A DNA stretch of 16,365 nt from CALGLS01 sp047626155 (lineage in GTDB: Bacteria > Bacteroidota > Bacteroidia > Chitinophagales > Saprospiraceae). The notes below the pieces were generated by a model. The model worked only from the letters and a program-made list of their open reading frames with translations, ran no database searches and was not told where the DNA came from. The position numbers and the translations under genes were made by a program. The stretch covers positions 1-16,365 of the forward strand of contig JBLHRR010000133.1 in NCBI GenBank assembly GCA_047626155.1, read 5' to 3'. How positions within the stretch are numbered: the stretch's first letter is position 1; each line of letters opens with the position of its first letter. Positions 6,619 through 13,823 of the stretch are shown here, one piece after another.

Positions 6619-6709
6619 TACACTTTTTAAAAACAAACTTGTCTTTAACCACTTACTACCCGCGGGCGGCGGCTCTCTTTCAAACAGCGTTGCGTGGGCA
6701 AAAAGTGTA
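6619..6709. repeat. 10-bp inverted repeat in the nqrB-nqrC spacer
   Basis: TACACTTTTT (6619-6628) and AAAAAGTGTA (6700-6709) are exact reverse complements. Between them lies a GC-rich patch (CCCGCGGGCGGCGG at 6659-6672) that contrasts with the AT-rich surroundings. The 224-bp spacer is long for neighbouring subunits of one complex. It could hold an internal promoter, an RNA structure or repeat debris. Confidence 0.4.
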
Positions 6710-6752
6710 GGGTAACTTATATTTTATTATACTTTTAATGCTATTGCAAAAC

Positions 6753-8066
6753 CTACTCTGCTGTAGCTGCTACCCCTTCTTCTCTCATGTAGGCTGGTGG
6801 TGCTACCTCTTCCTTCTTTACTTTTGCCAATCGTCTGCTTATGTTCGCTTCAATTACATAGTGATCGATGAGCGGTGCAAAAACATTCATGAATAAGATC
6901 GCCAACATCCAACCTTCTGGATATGCAGGGTTAATTACTCTAACAATCATTCCTACAAAACCGATGAAGAAACCGTAGATCCATTTACCAGTGGCAGTAG
7001 ATGCTGCGGTTACCGGATCTGTTGCCATGAAAGCCATTGCGAAAAAGAAAGAACCCATGTAGAATTGGTATTGCCATGGAACATCCATAAATGGTGTTAC
7101 GTCCCAAAGGTTAAATAACCATCCACAAAGAGCAGCTCCAATGAACATGCTCAACATGATTCTCCAACTTGCGATTCCAGTTACGATTAACATACCAGCA
7201 CCGAAGAGGATAAATGGTTTACAACTTTCTCCAATGGATCCAGGAATTCCTCCCCAAAGCATTTGAGTCGTCGAGTACTGTTGAGTCACTGCTTCCCAGC
7301 CTCCTTGATAAGCTAAACTAAGTGGCGTTGCTCCTGAGTAGCCATCGACTACCGCGACCCCGCTCCTAAAAGTATCCCACCCCATGGATTCAAAGAAACC
7401 ATTGAAGAGGTTGACACTCCAGCCGTATTCAGAAACCAGACCTTGTCCCTGATCTGCTAAACCAGCTACCCATACACTGTCTCCAGAAATGGTTGTTGGA
7501 TAAGCAAAGAAGACAAAGACACGAGCTAATAAGGCAATATTCAAAATGTTCATACCCGTTCCTCCAAAAGCTTCTTTTCCGATAATAACGGCGAAAGCGA
7601 TGGATAAACCCAGAATCCACAAAGGAATGTCTGGCGGCATAATCAATGGAATCAGAGCACCAGATACTAGGAATCCTTCTTCAATGGCATGGCCTTTTTT
7701 GGCGGCATACCAGAATTCTATTCCCAGCCCTACGACGTGTGCAACGATAAAGATTGGCAAAAGCTGAATTAAACCGTAAGCTAATTTGAGGTGAAAACCT
7801 TCAAAGAAACTTGGATACATTCCCAATGCCGTGAAATGCTGATGTCCAATATTGAAAGTTCCGAAGACGTAACACAGTTGCATAGCTACTACTACCATTA
7901 CCATGGTACGCTTCAAATCCATACCATCACGGATATGAACCCCTTTTCCTTTCGTTACGTGATCAGGAGCATACAAGAAAGTAAAGAAGCCATCATACAA
8001 TGTGTGTAAGAATGGTGAATTTTTCTTTTCTGGTTCGAATTTTTTTACAAAGTCTAACAATGCCAT
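6753..8066 (-). CDS. nqrB: Na+-NQR subunit B, covalent FMN membrane subunit
   Basis: NqrB is the large membrane subunit holding covalent FMN and riboflavin, and it is central to quinone reduction and Na+ translocation. It has 437 residues (415 in V. cholerae) with about ten hydrophobic helices. The flavinylation motif is DGYSGAT with acceptor Thr247, corresponding to Thr236 in Vibrio. Other family signatures are GFLVSGALIPLIMPP at 131-145, IIGKEAFGGTGMNILN at 161-176 and the terminal MATDPVTAAST region. The C-terminus is a charged, Ala/Glu-rich tail past the last helix. The start is ATG. It is the second gene of the operon, 88 bp after nqrA. Confidence 0.97.
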   Translation of the reverse strand: MALLDFVKKFEPEKKNSPFLHTLYDGFFTFLYAPDHVTKGKGVHIRDGMDLKRTMVMVVVAMQLCYVFGTFNIGHQHFTALGMYPSFFEGFHLKLAYGLIQLLPIFIVAHVVGLGIEFWYAAKKGHAIEEGFLVSGALIPLIMPPDIPLWILGLSIAFAVIIGKEAFGGTGMNILNIALLARVFVFFAYPTTISGDSVWVAGLADQGQGLVSEYGWSVNLFNGFFESMGWDTFRSGVAVVDGYSGATPLSLAYQGGWEAVTQQYSTTQMLWGGIPGSIGESCKPFILFGAGMLIVTGIASWRIMLSMFIGAALCGWLFNLWDVTPFMDVPWQYQFYMGSFFFAMAFMATDPVTAASTATGKWIYGFFIGFVGMIVRVINPAYPEGWMLAILFMNVFAPLIDHYVIEANISRRLAKVKKEEVAPPAYMREEGVAATAE

Positions 8067-8115
8067 ATCGTTGTTATATTATTTCAATTGTTAAAATATA
8101 TCTTATTAGTGTGTG

Positions 8116-8150
8116 GCTAACAGCTAACTGCTAATAGCCAACTGCTAAAA
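8116..8150. repeat. Five heptamers GCTAACW in the nqrA-nqrB spacer
   Basis: The + strand reads GCTAACA, GCTAACT, GCTAATA, GCCAACT, GCTAAAA without a gap. It is a clear 7-bp tandem repeat occupying 35 of the 88 bp between nqrA and nqrB. The same GCNAACT-type unit recurs at 13555-13629, about 5.4 kb away. Confidence 0.75.
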
Positions 8151-8154
8151 TTTC

Positions 8155-9765
8155 TTATCCCTGCGAGCGCATCACTTCCAATCCTTCTCTAAGGATTGAT
8201 TGTAGTGGTTGCTTAGAGGTACATACAAACTCACAAAGTGCAACATCCTCTTCACTTAATTCGCAAAGACCCAGTCCTTCCATTCTTTCGAAATCATTAA
8301 CTAAGATTGCTTTCATCAAGTGTTGTGGAAAAATATCCATTGGCAACACTTTCTCATATTGTCCGGTAACTACAAAAGCACGTTTTTCACCGTGTGTGTT
8401 GGTGTTGGCTTCAAATTTCATTTCTCCAAATAAAGCATTTGGGTAAGTATTAGAAATGGTAGGACGAGGAGTCAGTGGCAATAACCAACCGAACATTTCG
8501 TACTCATTTCCTTCTTCCAATACCGTTACTTGATCTTCGTGGAAATTCAAGAATTCAGCAGCTCCTTTCTGCGCGCCACTCAATACATCTCCTGATACAA
8601 TACGATTGTTATCAGAAGCGATATTTCCTTCTAACAGCTCCCCTACATTTGCACCTTGGTGGGTTTTCACATATTTAGGTTGTGTCAATGGAGAACCAGT
8701 CAATGCAATAATTCTAGAAGCATCAAAACGGCCTTCGTTGAATAATATTCCAATTTGGATCACTTCCTGCACCCCTAAAGTCCATACTTTGTCAGTCGTA
8801 TTGATTGGTTCGATGTGGTGAATCTGAACACCAACATTCCCCGATGGATGTGGCCCTTGGAACCAGTGCTTTGCAACACCAGTCGCTTCGGTGAAGGCCG
8901 TTGCCGGTGTTACTGCCGCATTCAATCCAAGGTGTACATGGCCAGAAGTTAAGGTAGCCAATAGATCCAATCCTTTTTGAAAATGTGCTTCTTGACCTTG
9001 AACAACAAAGTTATTGTCAGGAGCTAAAGGAGCAGAATCGTATGTAGAAATGAAAACGTTTACAGGAACAACTGTTGGGTTTGGCACTACGTCATATGGA
9101 CGTTCGTTGATCAAAGGCCAGATGCCGTTAGCCAAAAGGAAGTTGACCATTTCTTCGCGGCTTACCGTTAAAGCAGGAGCGGTGATGGCTTTATAAGACA
9201 TTTCGCCTTTATCCGCTAGAATGATAACTTCTTTGATGGATCGTTTTTCACCACGACGTATTTCTACGATTTCTCCACTTACTGGAGCGCAGTACATAAC
9301 GTCAGGTCTTTTTTTATCAAAAAGAAGAGGATCACCTGCTTTAACTTCATCGCCTGCCTCAAATAATACTTTTGGAATTGGAGACATCCCGATGAAGTTC
9401 TTAGGTTGAATGGCGTAAGTCTTTGCAGATCCAGTATCGAGGATTGCTTCTGCTTCGCCATTTAACTTAATGTCGAATCCTTTTTTGAGCTTCGTTACTT
9501 TTTTACCGTCGCCTGTCTCTTTCCCAGTTGTTGGAAATAATGAATAACCATTTTCCTCTGAGTCGATTCCTAGTTTCTTCGCTTCTATGTGCATCAGACT
9601 TTCTGCCACGTTGAGTACTACTGCAACGAGCAATAAGGCGGCGATTAGAAAGAGTGCAATAAGAAGGTAGTTGGATCCTTCGCCTCCTCCGCTTTGAGCG
9701 AATGTGGCAAAAGGTAGGGCCATAAGTAGAATCAGAAGTGCTGATTTGGTGGTTCCGTTTGTCAT
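8155..9765 (-). CDS. nqrA: Na+-NQR subunit A with N-terminal membrane-anchor extension
   Basis: NqrA is the cytoplasmic subunit linked to quinone access in Na+-NQR; in Vibrio it is soluble and 446 residues long. Here it is 536 residues. The normal start region (KLKKGFDIKLNGEAE) begins only at about residue 92. Before it are a signal-peptide-like segment (about 7-23, ending TFAQ), a Gly-rich linker, a second strong hydrophobic helix (about 33-56) and a charged linker. If the first segment is cleaved, the second helix would run from outside to inside and leave the NqrA body in the cytoplasm, as needed. The rest is colinear with the family, including an NFIGMSPIPKVLFEAGDEVKAGDPLL-type region (residues 123-148). 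The start ATG at 9763-9765 has a possible promoter 120 bp upstream; a later ATG at 9594 would remove both hydrophobic segments. It is the first gene of the operon. Confidence 0.95.
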   Translation of the reverse strand: MTNGTTKSALLILLMALPFATFAQSGGGEGSNYLLIALFLIAALLLVAVVLNVAESLMHIEAKKLGIDSEENGYSLFPTTGKETGDGKKVTKLKKGFDIKLNGEAEAILDTGSAKTYAIQPKNFIGMSPIPKVLFEAGDEVKAGDPLLFDKKRPDVMYCAPVSGEIVEIRRGEKRSIKEVIILADKGEMSYKAITAPALTVSREEMVNFLLANGIWPLINERPYDVVPNPTVVPVNVFISTYDSAPLAPDNNFVVQGQEAHFQKGLDLLATLTSGHVHLGLNAAVTPATAFTEATGVAKHWFQGPHPSGNVGVQIHHIEPINTTDKVWTLGVQEVIQIGILFNEGRFDASRIIALTGSPLTQPKYVKTHQGANVGELLEGNIASDNNRIVSGDVLSGAQKGAAEFLNFHEDQVTVLEEGNEYEMFGWLLPLTPRPTISNTYPNALFGEMKFEANTNTHGEKRAFVVTGQYEKVLPMDIFPQHLMKAILVNDFERMEGLGLCELSEEDVALCEFVCTSKQPLQSILREGLEVMRSQG

Positions 9766-10125
9766 TGACTATTGTATTATGAACAATTTCTTTAAAGAGG
9801 CATTTATTCCAAAATTGTAATTACTTGACAATTAGGAATTTGTGCTTCGTTTTTAGTAATTTCCAAACCCTTTTTGAAAATCGAGGCAAAGATATGAAAC
9901 CTTCCAAGGAAAATCATGCTTGAAGTTCCATTTTTAGGTTGGCTTTCTTATTTAGACTTCATCTAGATAAGAATAAATTTACATGCGTTTTCAGAGTGCT
10001 TATTGGGAAGTCCTTTGCATTTCTCATGCTCATCCAATTTTCCACAACATTGATCTATAAAAATCTCATATGACCTAAAGAAAGTAGACTTTCGAAGGAT
10101 TACTTCATTGATAACCCACTAGTAT
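9766..10125. other. Divergent intergenic region between nqrA and the DUF4407 gene
   Basis: This 360-bp gap separates two divergently transcribed genes and should contain promoters for both. On the minus strand one TAnnTTTG match is visible (9887-9894). On the + strand I see no convincing Bacteroidota promoter; TAGACTTTC near 10087 is one base out of register. No RNA gene or repeat was recognised. Confidence 0.5.
9887..9894 (-). promoter_or_regulatory. Possible -7 element (TATCTTTG) of the nqr operon
   Basis: The minus strand reads TATCTTTG, a full match to the Bacteroidota -7 consensus TAnnTTTG. It would start transcription about 115 nt before the nqrA ATG. No good -33 TTTG/TTG is seen at the usual spacing of about 19 bp, so the call rests on one octamer and its position ahead of a six-gene operon. 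Confidence 0.4.
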
Positions 10126-11244
10126 ATGAGCACCTTAAAAAAGTTTTTACTCGACTGTTCTGGCGTTGATCAGGTTTTACTGAAAAAGTGTCCTTCTGAC
10201 CAAAACAAATACATCGGCATTGGCGCTACCATTTTCTTCACCGGCTTGCTGGCTGCCTTTTCTGCAAGCTATGCCCTCTACACCGTTTTTGATTCTTATA
10301 TCTTAGCCGCGCTCTTCGGAATCGTATGGGGTTTGATGATTTTCAACCTGGATAGGTATATTGTCAGTAGCATGAAAAGCCAGGGAAAATTTTTCAGAGA
10401 CCTCTTTGTCGCACTTCCGCGAATTGCGATGGCGGTGATTTTAGCCCTGGTTATTTCCAAACCATTGGAATTGAAAATTTTCGAAAAAGAAATTAACTCT
10501 GAATTGCTCGTAATGCAACAAGAGACTTACAAAACTCAGGAAGACAAAATAAAAGTCCGTTACTCCAGCCAAATCGAAAACTACCAAACAGAAATTGCTA
10601 CGCTAAAATCAGAAAATGAAGCCAAGACTGCCACCCGCGATCAACTTGCTATGATGGCGATGCAAGAAGCAGACGGCAGCGGTGGTTCGAAGATCAGAAA
10701 CATGGGGCCAATCTACAAAGCGAAAAAGCAAGAGGCCGAAATGGCACAGCAAGAATTGAACGCTGCACTAGCCATCAACAGACCGCTCATCTTTGAAAAA
10801 GAAACTGCCATTAAAGAAATCCAACAAACCGTTAACAACGATATTACAAACCTAGAACGCGGAGCCTTTGGTGGTTTGGCAGCACGGATGGAAGCGTTGG
10901 ATAGGCTGTCCCGCCAAAGCGAGGCTATCCTGCTTGCAAACATCTTTGTCATGCTTATGTTTATTACGGTTGAAACAGCACCTGTAATGGTTAAACTGAT
11001 TTCACGCCGAAGCCCTTACGATTACCTTCTGCATGAGCACGAACATGTTTTTGAAATGAACAATTTTGAACGCACTTCTCTTCTGGAAAACAGCGTGCGG
11101 AATGTCGTAAAGCATGACACAGAAACAGGTAGCTATAAAACCAATGCAAAGGTCATGGCAGAAAAGGAAATGATCGACAATGCGCTGAAGCAACGAATCG
11201 GAGATTTGAAGCAGAACCCACTGAGTTGGGAGGAGTTATTTTAA
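10126..11244 (+). CDS. DUF4407 membrane/coiled-coil protein
   Basis: The protein has 372 residues and the DUF4407 architecture: hydrophobic helices at about 31-53, 58-80 and 95-113, then a long charged, Gln/Glu/Lys-rich coiled-coil segment (about 115-262), then a fourth helix at about 267-290, and a cytoplasmic tail. Family-like motifs are FNLDRYIV (73-80), RNMGPIYKAK (191-200) and VETAPVMVKLIS (282-293). The biochemical function of the family is unknown. The coiled coil between helices 3 and 4 would sit on one side of the inner membrane as a protruding hairpin. The start is ATG with little Shine-Dalgarno signal. The gene stands alone, divergent from nqrA and convergent with the next gene. 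Confidence 0.88.
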   Translation: MSTLKKFLLDCSGVDQVLLKKCPSDQNKYIGIGATIFFTGLLAAFSASYALYTVFDSYILAALFGIVWGLMIFNLDRYIVSSMKSQGKFFRDLFVALPRIAMAVILALVISKPLELKIFEKEINSELLVMQQETYKTQEDKIKVRYSSQIENYQTEIATLKSENEAKTATRDQLAMMAMQEADGSGGSKIRNMGPIYKAKKQEAEMAQQELNAALAINRPLIFEKETAIKEIQQTVNNDITNLERGAFGGLAARMEALDRLSRQSEAILLANIFVMLMFITVETAPVMVKLISRRSPYDYLLHEHEHVFEMNNFERTSLLENSVRNVVKHDTETGSYKTNAKVMAEKEMIDNALKQRIGDLKQNPLSWEELF

Positions 11245-11335
11245 TGAAAAGATAGATGACTTACCTGTGAAGCTGGAGAATAGGAAAGAAATAACAAGGC
11301 TTGTTGTTTTTAGTAGATTGTAATATGACCGGTGT

Positions 11336-11377
11336 ATGATGAATCATTATTCTCAAACGGAAATAGTGATTCATCAT
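11336..11377. terminator. 16-bp hairpin between convergent genes
   Basis: Arms 11336-11351 and 11362-11377 are complementary at 15 of 16 positions, with a T:G pair at the other, around a 10-nt loop. The right arm covers the stop codon of the minus-strand gene (11374-11376). Neither strand has a clear T-run after the stem, so this is a transcript-end or stabilising structure rather than a textbook terminator. A weaker hairpin, AACAA/TTGTT followed by GTTTTT at 11293-11311, could end the DUF4407 transcript. Confidence 0.55.
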
Positions 11378-12303
11378 GCAGTCGATTCAATACCTTTTCT
11401 TTGATTTACAAGCCATCCGGCCAAACCAAATAAGGCAAAACCCATCGAATTAAATGTTCCATGTACCGCATACATCCAAGGAATAGATAGCCATTGGTAA
11501 TCGTGATGAAAACGCCAACCGTATAGCATTGCCAATGACATTCCGACCAAAAGGCAGAGTCCGGAAATCATCCATAATAACATTGTAATTACTTTTTTCT
11601 CTTTCCAGGCCATATGCAAATATCCTAGCCCCACTCCTATTCCTCCAAGAGCCATAATCGTGACAGTCAGTGATTCTATCATTACTGGCAAACCGACCTG
11701 CGTAGCACTAATACCTATGGCCACCATTGGCATTCCAATTAACAATAGTATTCCAACAAACCTTCCATAAGCTTTTGTCCAATAAGGCTTTCCCAACAAA
11801 TAGAGTTGTAACAATATGTACCCTGCATAATGAAAATGCACTACTGTCAGTAAGATTATCACCGGATCATAATCCAAAGGACTGTATCCCAGCCGATCAG
11901 GAATGGCCCAAGCAGCGGCGACCAACCAAAATATATTTGCTGCTAAGGCTGTAATGGACATTAAGGACAATTCTAAATCATATCTCCAGGATTGCCAGAC
12001 TTCATACAAAGCAACCAACAACCAGGGGATGACAAGGAGAGCACCCAAGGCTCCTTTAGGAACTTGAAAGGCCAATGAAAATAAAGCGGCTGCAATAAGT
12101 ACCCGCAATAAACTTTCTTTTGTATACCCTTTTAGGTATAGAAAAGAGGGAAGCAAAAACAAAGGCGCTGCCAATAACAATATATGCACTTGTTCATTCG
12201 CATACGGCGAAAAGGGGATCTTTCCTGCAAACAATAATAGCCAGAGTATAAATCCTGTAATAAGGGGGGTTCGTCTGATCGTATAAGCGTCAAGCGATAT
12301 CAT
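11374..12303 (-). CDS. YndJ-like polytopic membrane protein
   Basis: The protein has 309 residues, is very hydrophobic, and has about nine or ten predicted helices and short polar loops. The patterns HFHYAGYILLQL near the middle and HGTFNSMGFALFGLAGW near the C-terminus resemble the Bacillus YndJ family, whose function is unknown. The ATG overlaps the last 14 bases of the upstream DUF1990 gene, so the two are translationally coupled and probably work together. The family assignment is from remembered motif patterns and gene order (DUF1990 next to YndJ), hence moderate confidence. There is no catalytic motif that I can identify. Confidence 0.65.
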   Translation of the reverse strand: MISLDAYTIRRTPLITGFILWLLLFAGKIPFSPYANEQVHILLLAAPLFLLPSFLYLKGYTKESLLRVLIAAALFSLAFQVPKGALGALLVIPWLLVALYEVWQSWRYDLELSLMSITALAANIFWLVAAAWAIPDRLGYSPLDYDPVIILLTVVHFHYAGYILLQLYLLGKPYWTKAYGRFVGILLLIGMPMVAIGISATQVGLPVMIESLTVTIMALGGIGVGLGYLHMAWKEKKVITMLLWMISGLCLLVGMSLAMLYGWRFHHDYQWLSIPWMYAVHGTFNSMGFALFGLAGWLVNQRKGIESTA

Positions 12304-12859
12304 AGCAAAGGGATTTAAGGTGGGCTAAAGATTGTTTCACAAAGCGACGTTGAAAATATCTTGCCACCGGATAACCTAACCAGATAATCCAATATGCAGG
12401 TTTCGAAAATGCGCGAATATGGTAGCTAACTTCTCCTGCTTCATTTCTTTCAATCCAAAAACATTCTTCTCCTTTTTCAAGATGGCCCGGCAAGGTGCCA
12501 TAGGCGAAGCCATATTCTTTTTCCTCATCAATGGTGTATACAATGCGGGCTGAGTTAATAAACCATAGCCCGAATAAACGAAAGAGTACCGCTACCACCT
12601 GCCCTTCTTCTAATGGAGCGATTGGTTCAATCTTAGTCCAGGGAACCGGAAATTGTTCCCAGCTTTGAAGTGCGTTTTTCGCCCTTTGCCAAACCAGCTC
12701 CCCTTTTCCTAAAACGATGGAGCTGTGGTCGTTATCGAATCCTGTTACGGGTGGGGATTTTGTACCCCTTAGCGCTTTATAATTGTAGTCCTTTCCTGTC
12801 TGTATTTCTAAAAAAGAACGCAGTCTCTGATGGCTTGGTTTTCCTAATTGGATTTTCAT
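12290..12859 (-). CDS. DUF1990 family protein
   Basis: I chose the ATG at 12857-12859 (MKIQLGKPS), giving 189 residues; the frame also extends to a TTG at 12883, which adds eight residues and looks less likely. Family signatures of DUF1990 are visible: VLGKGELVWQRAKNALQSW, the YGFAYGTLPGHLEKGEECFW block, and SYHIRAFSKPA with a C-terminal PVARYFQRRFVKQSLAHLK helix. The family is of unknown function and has been likened to lipid-binding START-like folds, which I cannot confirm here. It is soluble as far as can be seen. It overlaps the YndJ-like gene by 14 bp, an arrangement also seen in other genomes. Confidence 0.85.
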   Translation of the reverse strand: MKIQLGKPSHQRLRSFLEIQTGKDYNYKALRGTKSPPVTGFDNDHSSIVLGKGELVWQRAKNALQSWEQFPVPWTKIEPIAPLEEGQVVAVLFRLFGLWFINSARIVYTIDEEKEYGFAYGTLPGHLEKGEECFWIERNEAGEVSYHIRAFSKPAYWIIWLGYPVARYFQRRFVKQSLAHLKSLCYDIA

Positions 12860-12940
12860 ATACTCGTTTAATCGAACTAACAAAATAAAATTTCAAATGT
12901 TTCAATAATTAATGAACGCTTATTTTCTCATTCTCTTTCT

Positions 12941-12948
12941 TAAATTTG
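12941..12948 (+). promoter_or_regulatory. Possible -7 element (TAAATTTG) of the GreA-like gene
   Basis: TAAATTTG matches the Bacteroidota -7 consensus TAnnTTTG exactly and points toward the gene at 13080, implying a leader of about 125 nt. No clear -33 element is present. The match is in AT-rich sequence, so chance is possible. Confidence 0.35.
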
Positions 12949-13079
12949 CAAAATAGTTCTGACGGTTAAAGCGATCTGAACCAGTTGCTCTATCTAAAGC
13001 TAGTTCTAAAAAAAGCAACATTATCACACTATCCTAGTTTAATAAACGAGGTTTCAGTCTCAAAAAATAACAATTACCA

Positions 13080-13538
13080 ATGGACAAGCTACAAATAAAA
13101 GAATCTCTCATTGAGCAATGCACGGAATACATTCAAGAACGAATGGACATTGCTGAAAAAATGATGGACTCCGCACAAGAATCTGCCAACGATGATACGA
13201 AGAGCAGTGCAGGGGATAAATTTGAAACGGGCCGCGCCATGATGAGTATCGAACGAGACAATCATGCGCAACAATTGTCAAAAGCAATTTTCATTAAAAG
13301 CCAGTTGGATCAAATCAATGCTGATAGTATTTATGACAAGGTAACTTTCGGAGCAGTTGTGAAAACAAGCCTAGGGAATTATTTCATTGCCATTGCAGCC
13401 GGACGAATCAAAGTGGAAGAAGAAAAATTCTTTGCCATCTCGCCACAGGCACCACTCGCTAAAGAAATGCTGCAAAAGAGTGTTGGAGAGACTTTAGTAT
13501 TTAATGATTCCGAAATAAAAATATTGGATATCTTTTAG
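13080..13538 (+). CDS. GreA/GreB-family transcript cleavage factor-like protein
   Basis: The protein has 152 residues, close to GreA length (about 158). The N-terminal half is a charged helical hairpin with an acidic tip region (ANDDTKSSAGDKFETG, about 37-52), resembling the GreA coiled coil that enters the RNA polymerase secondary channel. The C-terminal half (VTFGAVVKTSLGNYFIAIAAG and APLAKEMLQKSVGETLVFNDSEIKILDI) matches the globular FKBP-like domain. Homologues in Bacteroidota are often misnamed 3-oxoacyl-ACP synthase, but there is nothing of that enzyme here. The tip keeps acidic residues, so cleavage-stimulating activity is possible, though it is a divergent paralogue rather than the main GreA. 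The start is ATG; upstream sequence is A-rich with no Shine-Dalgarno. Confidence 0.8.
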   Translation: MDKLQIKESLIEQCTEYIQERMDIAEKMMDSAQESANDDTKSSAGDKFETGRAMMSIERDNHAQQLSKAIFIKSQLDQINADSIYDKVTFGAVVKTSLGNYFIAIAAGRIKVEEEKFFAISPQAPLAKEMLQKSVGETLVFNDSEIKILDIF

Positions 13539-13554
13539 TAATTATTTCGTAACT

Positions 13555-13629
13555 GTTCAGCAGCTTGCAGTTCGCAGATGGCTTCCCACTTTCGTACATT
13601 ATAGGGAAGCTATCTGCTAACTGCCACAT
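13555..13629. repeat. Hairpin built from GCNAACT-type heptamers
   Basis: Arms 13569-13587 and 13604-13622 match at 17 of 19 positions around a 16-nt loop. The right side reads in 7-bp units on the + strand (GCTATCT, GCTAACT, GCCACAT from 13609). The left side reads in 7-bp units on the minus strand (GCCATCT, GCGAACT, GCAAGCT, GCTGAAC, over 13555-13582). The unit is the same as at 8116-8150. There is no T-run, so it is not a standard terminator, although it lies directly after the GreA-like gene. Confidence 0.65.
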
Positions 13630-13671
13630 ACTAAATAGTTACATTATTTCTTCACATTTAAAATCACAACT

Positions 13672-13752
13672 ATGAATCTTTGGAAAATAATTAAGGACTT
13701 TTTAAAGAGTTTATTATCAAGAAAGGAAGGAGATAAAAAGAAGGAGCAATAG
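13672..13752 (+). CDS. Possible 26-residue basic amphipathic peptide
   Basis: An ATG at 13672 opens a 26-codon frame ending in TAG at 13750-13752. The first half (MNLWKIIKDFLKSLLSR) would form an amphipathic helix; the second half is Lys/Glu-rich. It lies 133 bp after the GreA-like gene on the same strand and points toward the end of the CHAT gene. No family is recognised. The helical pattern and AT-rich context make it a candidate small membrane-associated protein, but an open frame this short can be chance. Confidence 0.3.
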   Translation: MNLWKIIKDFLKSLLSRKEGDKKKEQ

Positions 13753-13823
13753 GTATTGCCCTTGTTCTAATTAATTCATGAATCTTGAAGCTGGACTTTA
13801 GTGATTAGATGATATCGTTATGC

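Noticed and set aside
10080..10100. TAGACTTTC as a -7 element for the DUF4407 gene
   Set aside because: The spacing and last base do not match TAnnTTTG, and no -33 element lies at the right distance.
13080..13538. 3-oxoacyl-ACP synthase
   Set aside because: The protein is 152 residues of coiled coil plus a small domain and lacks any ketosynthase motif; it is a GreA/GreB-like protein.
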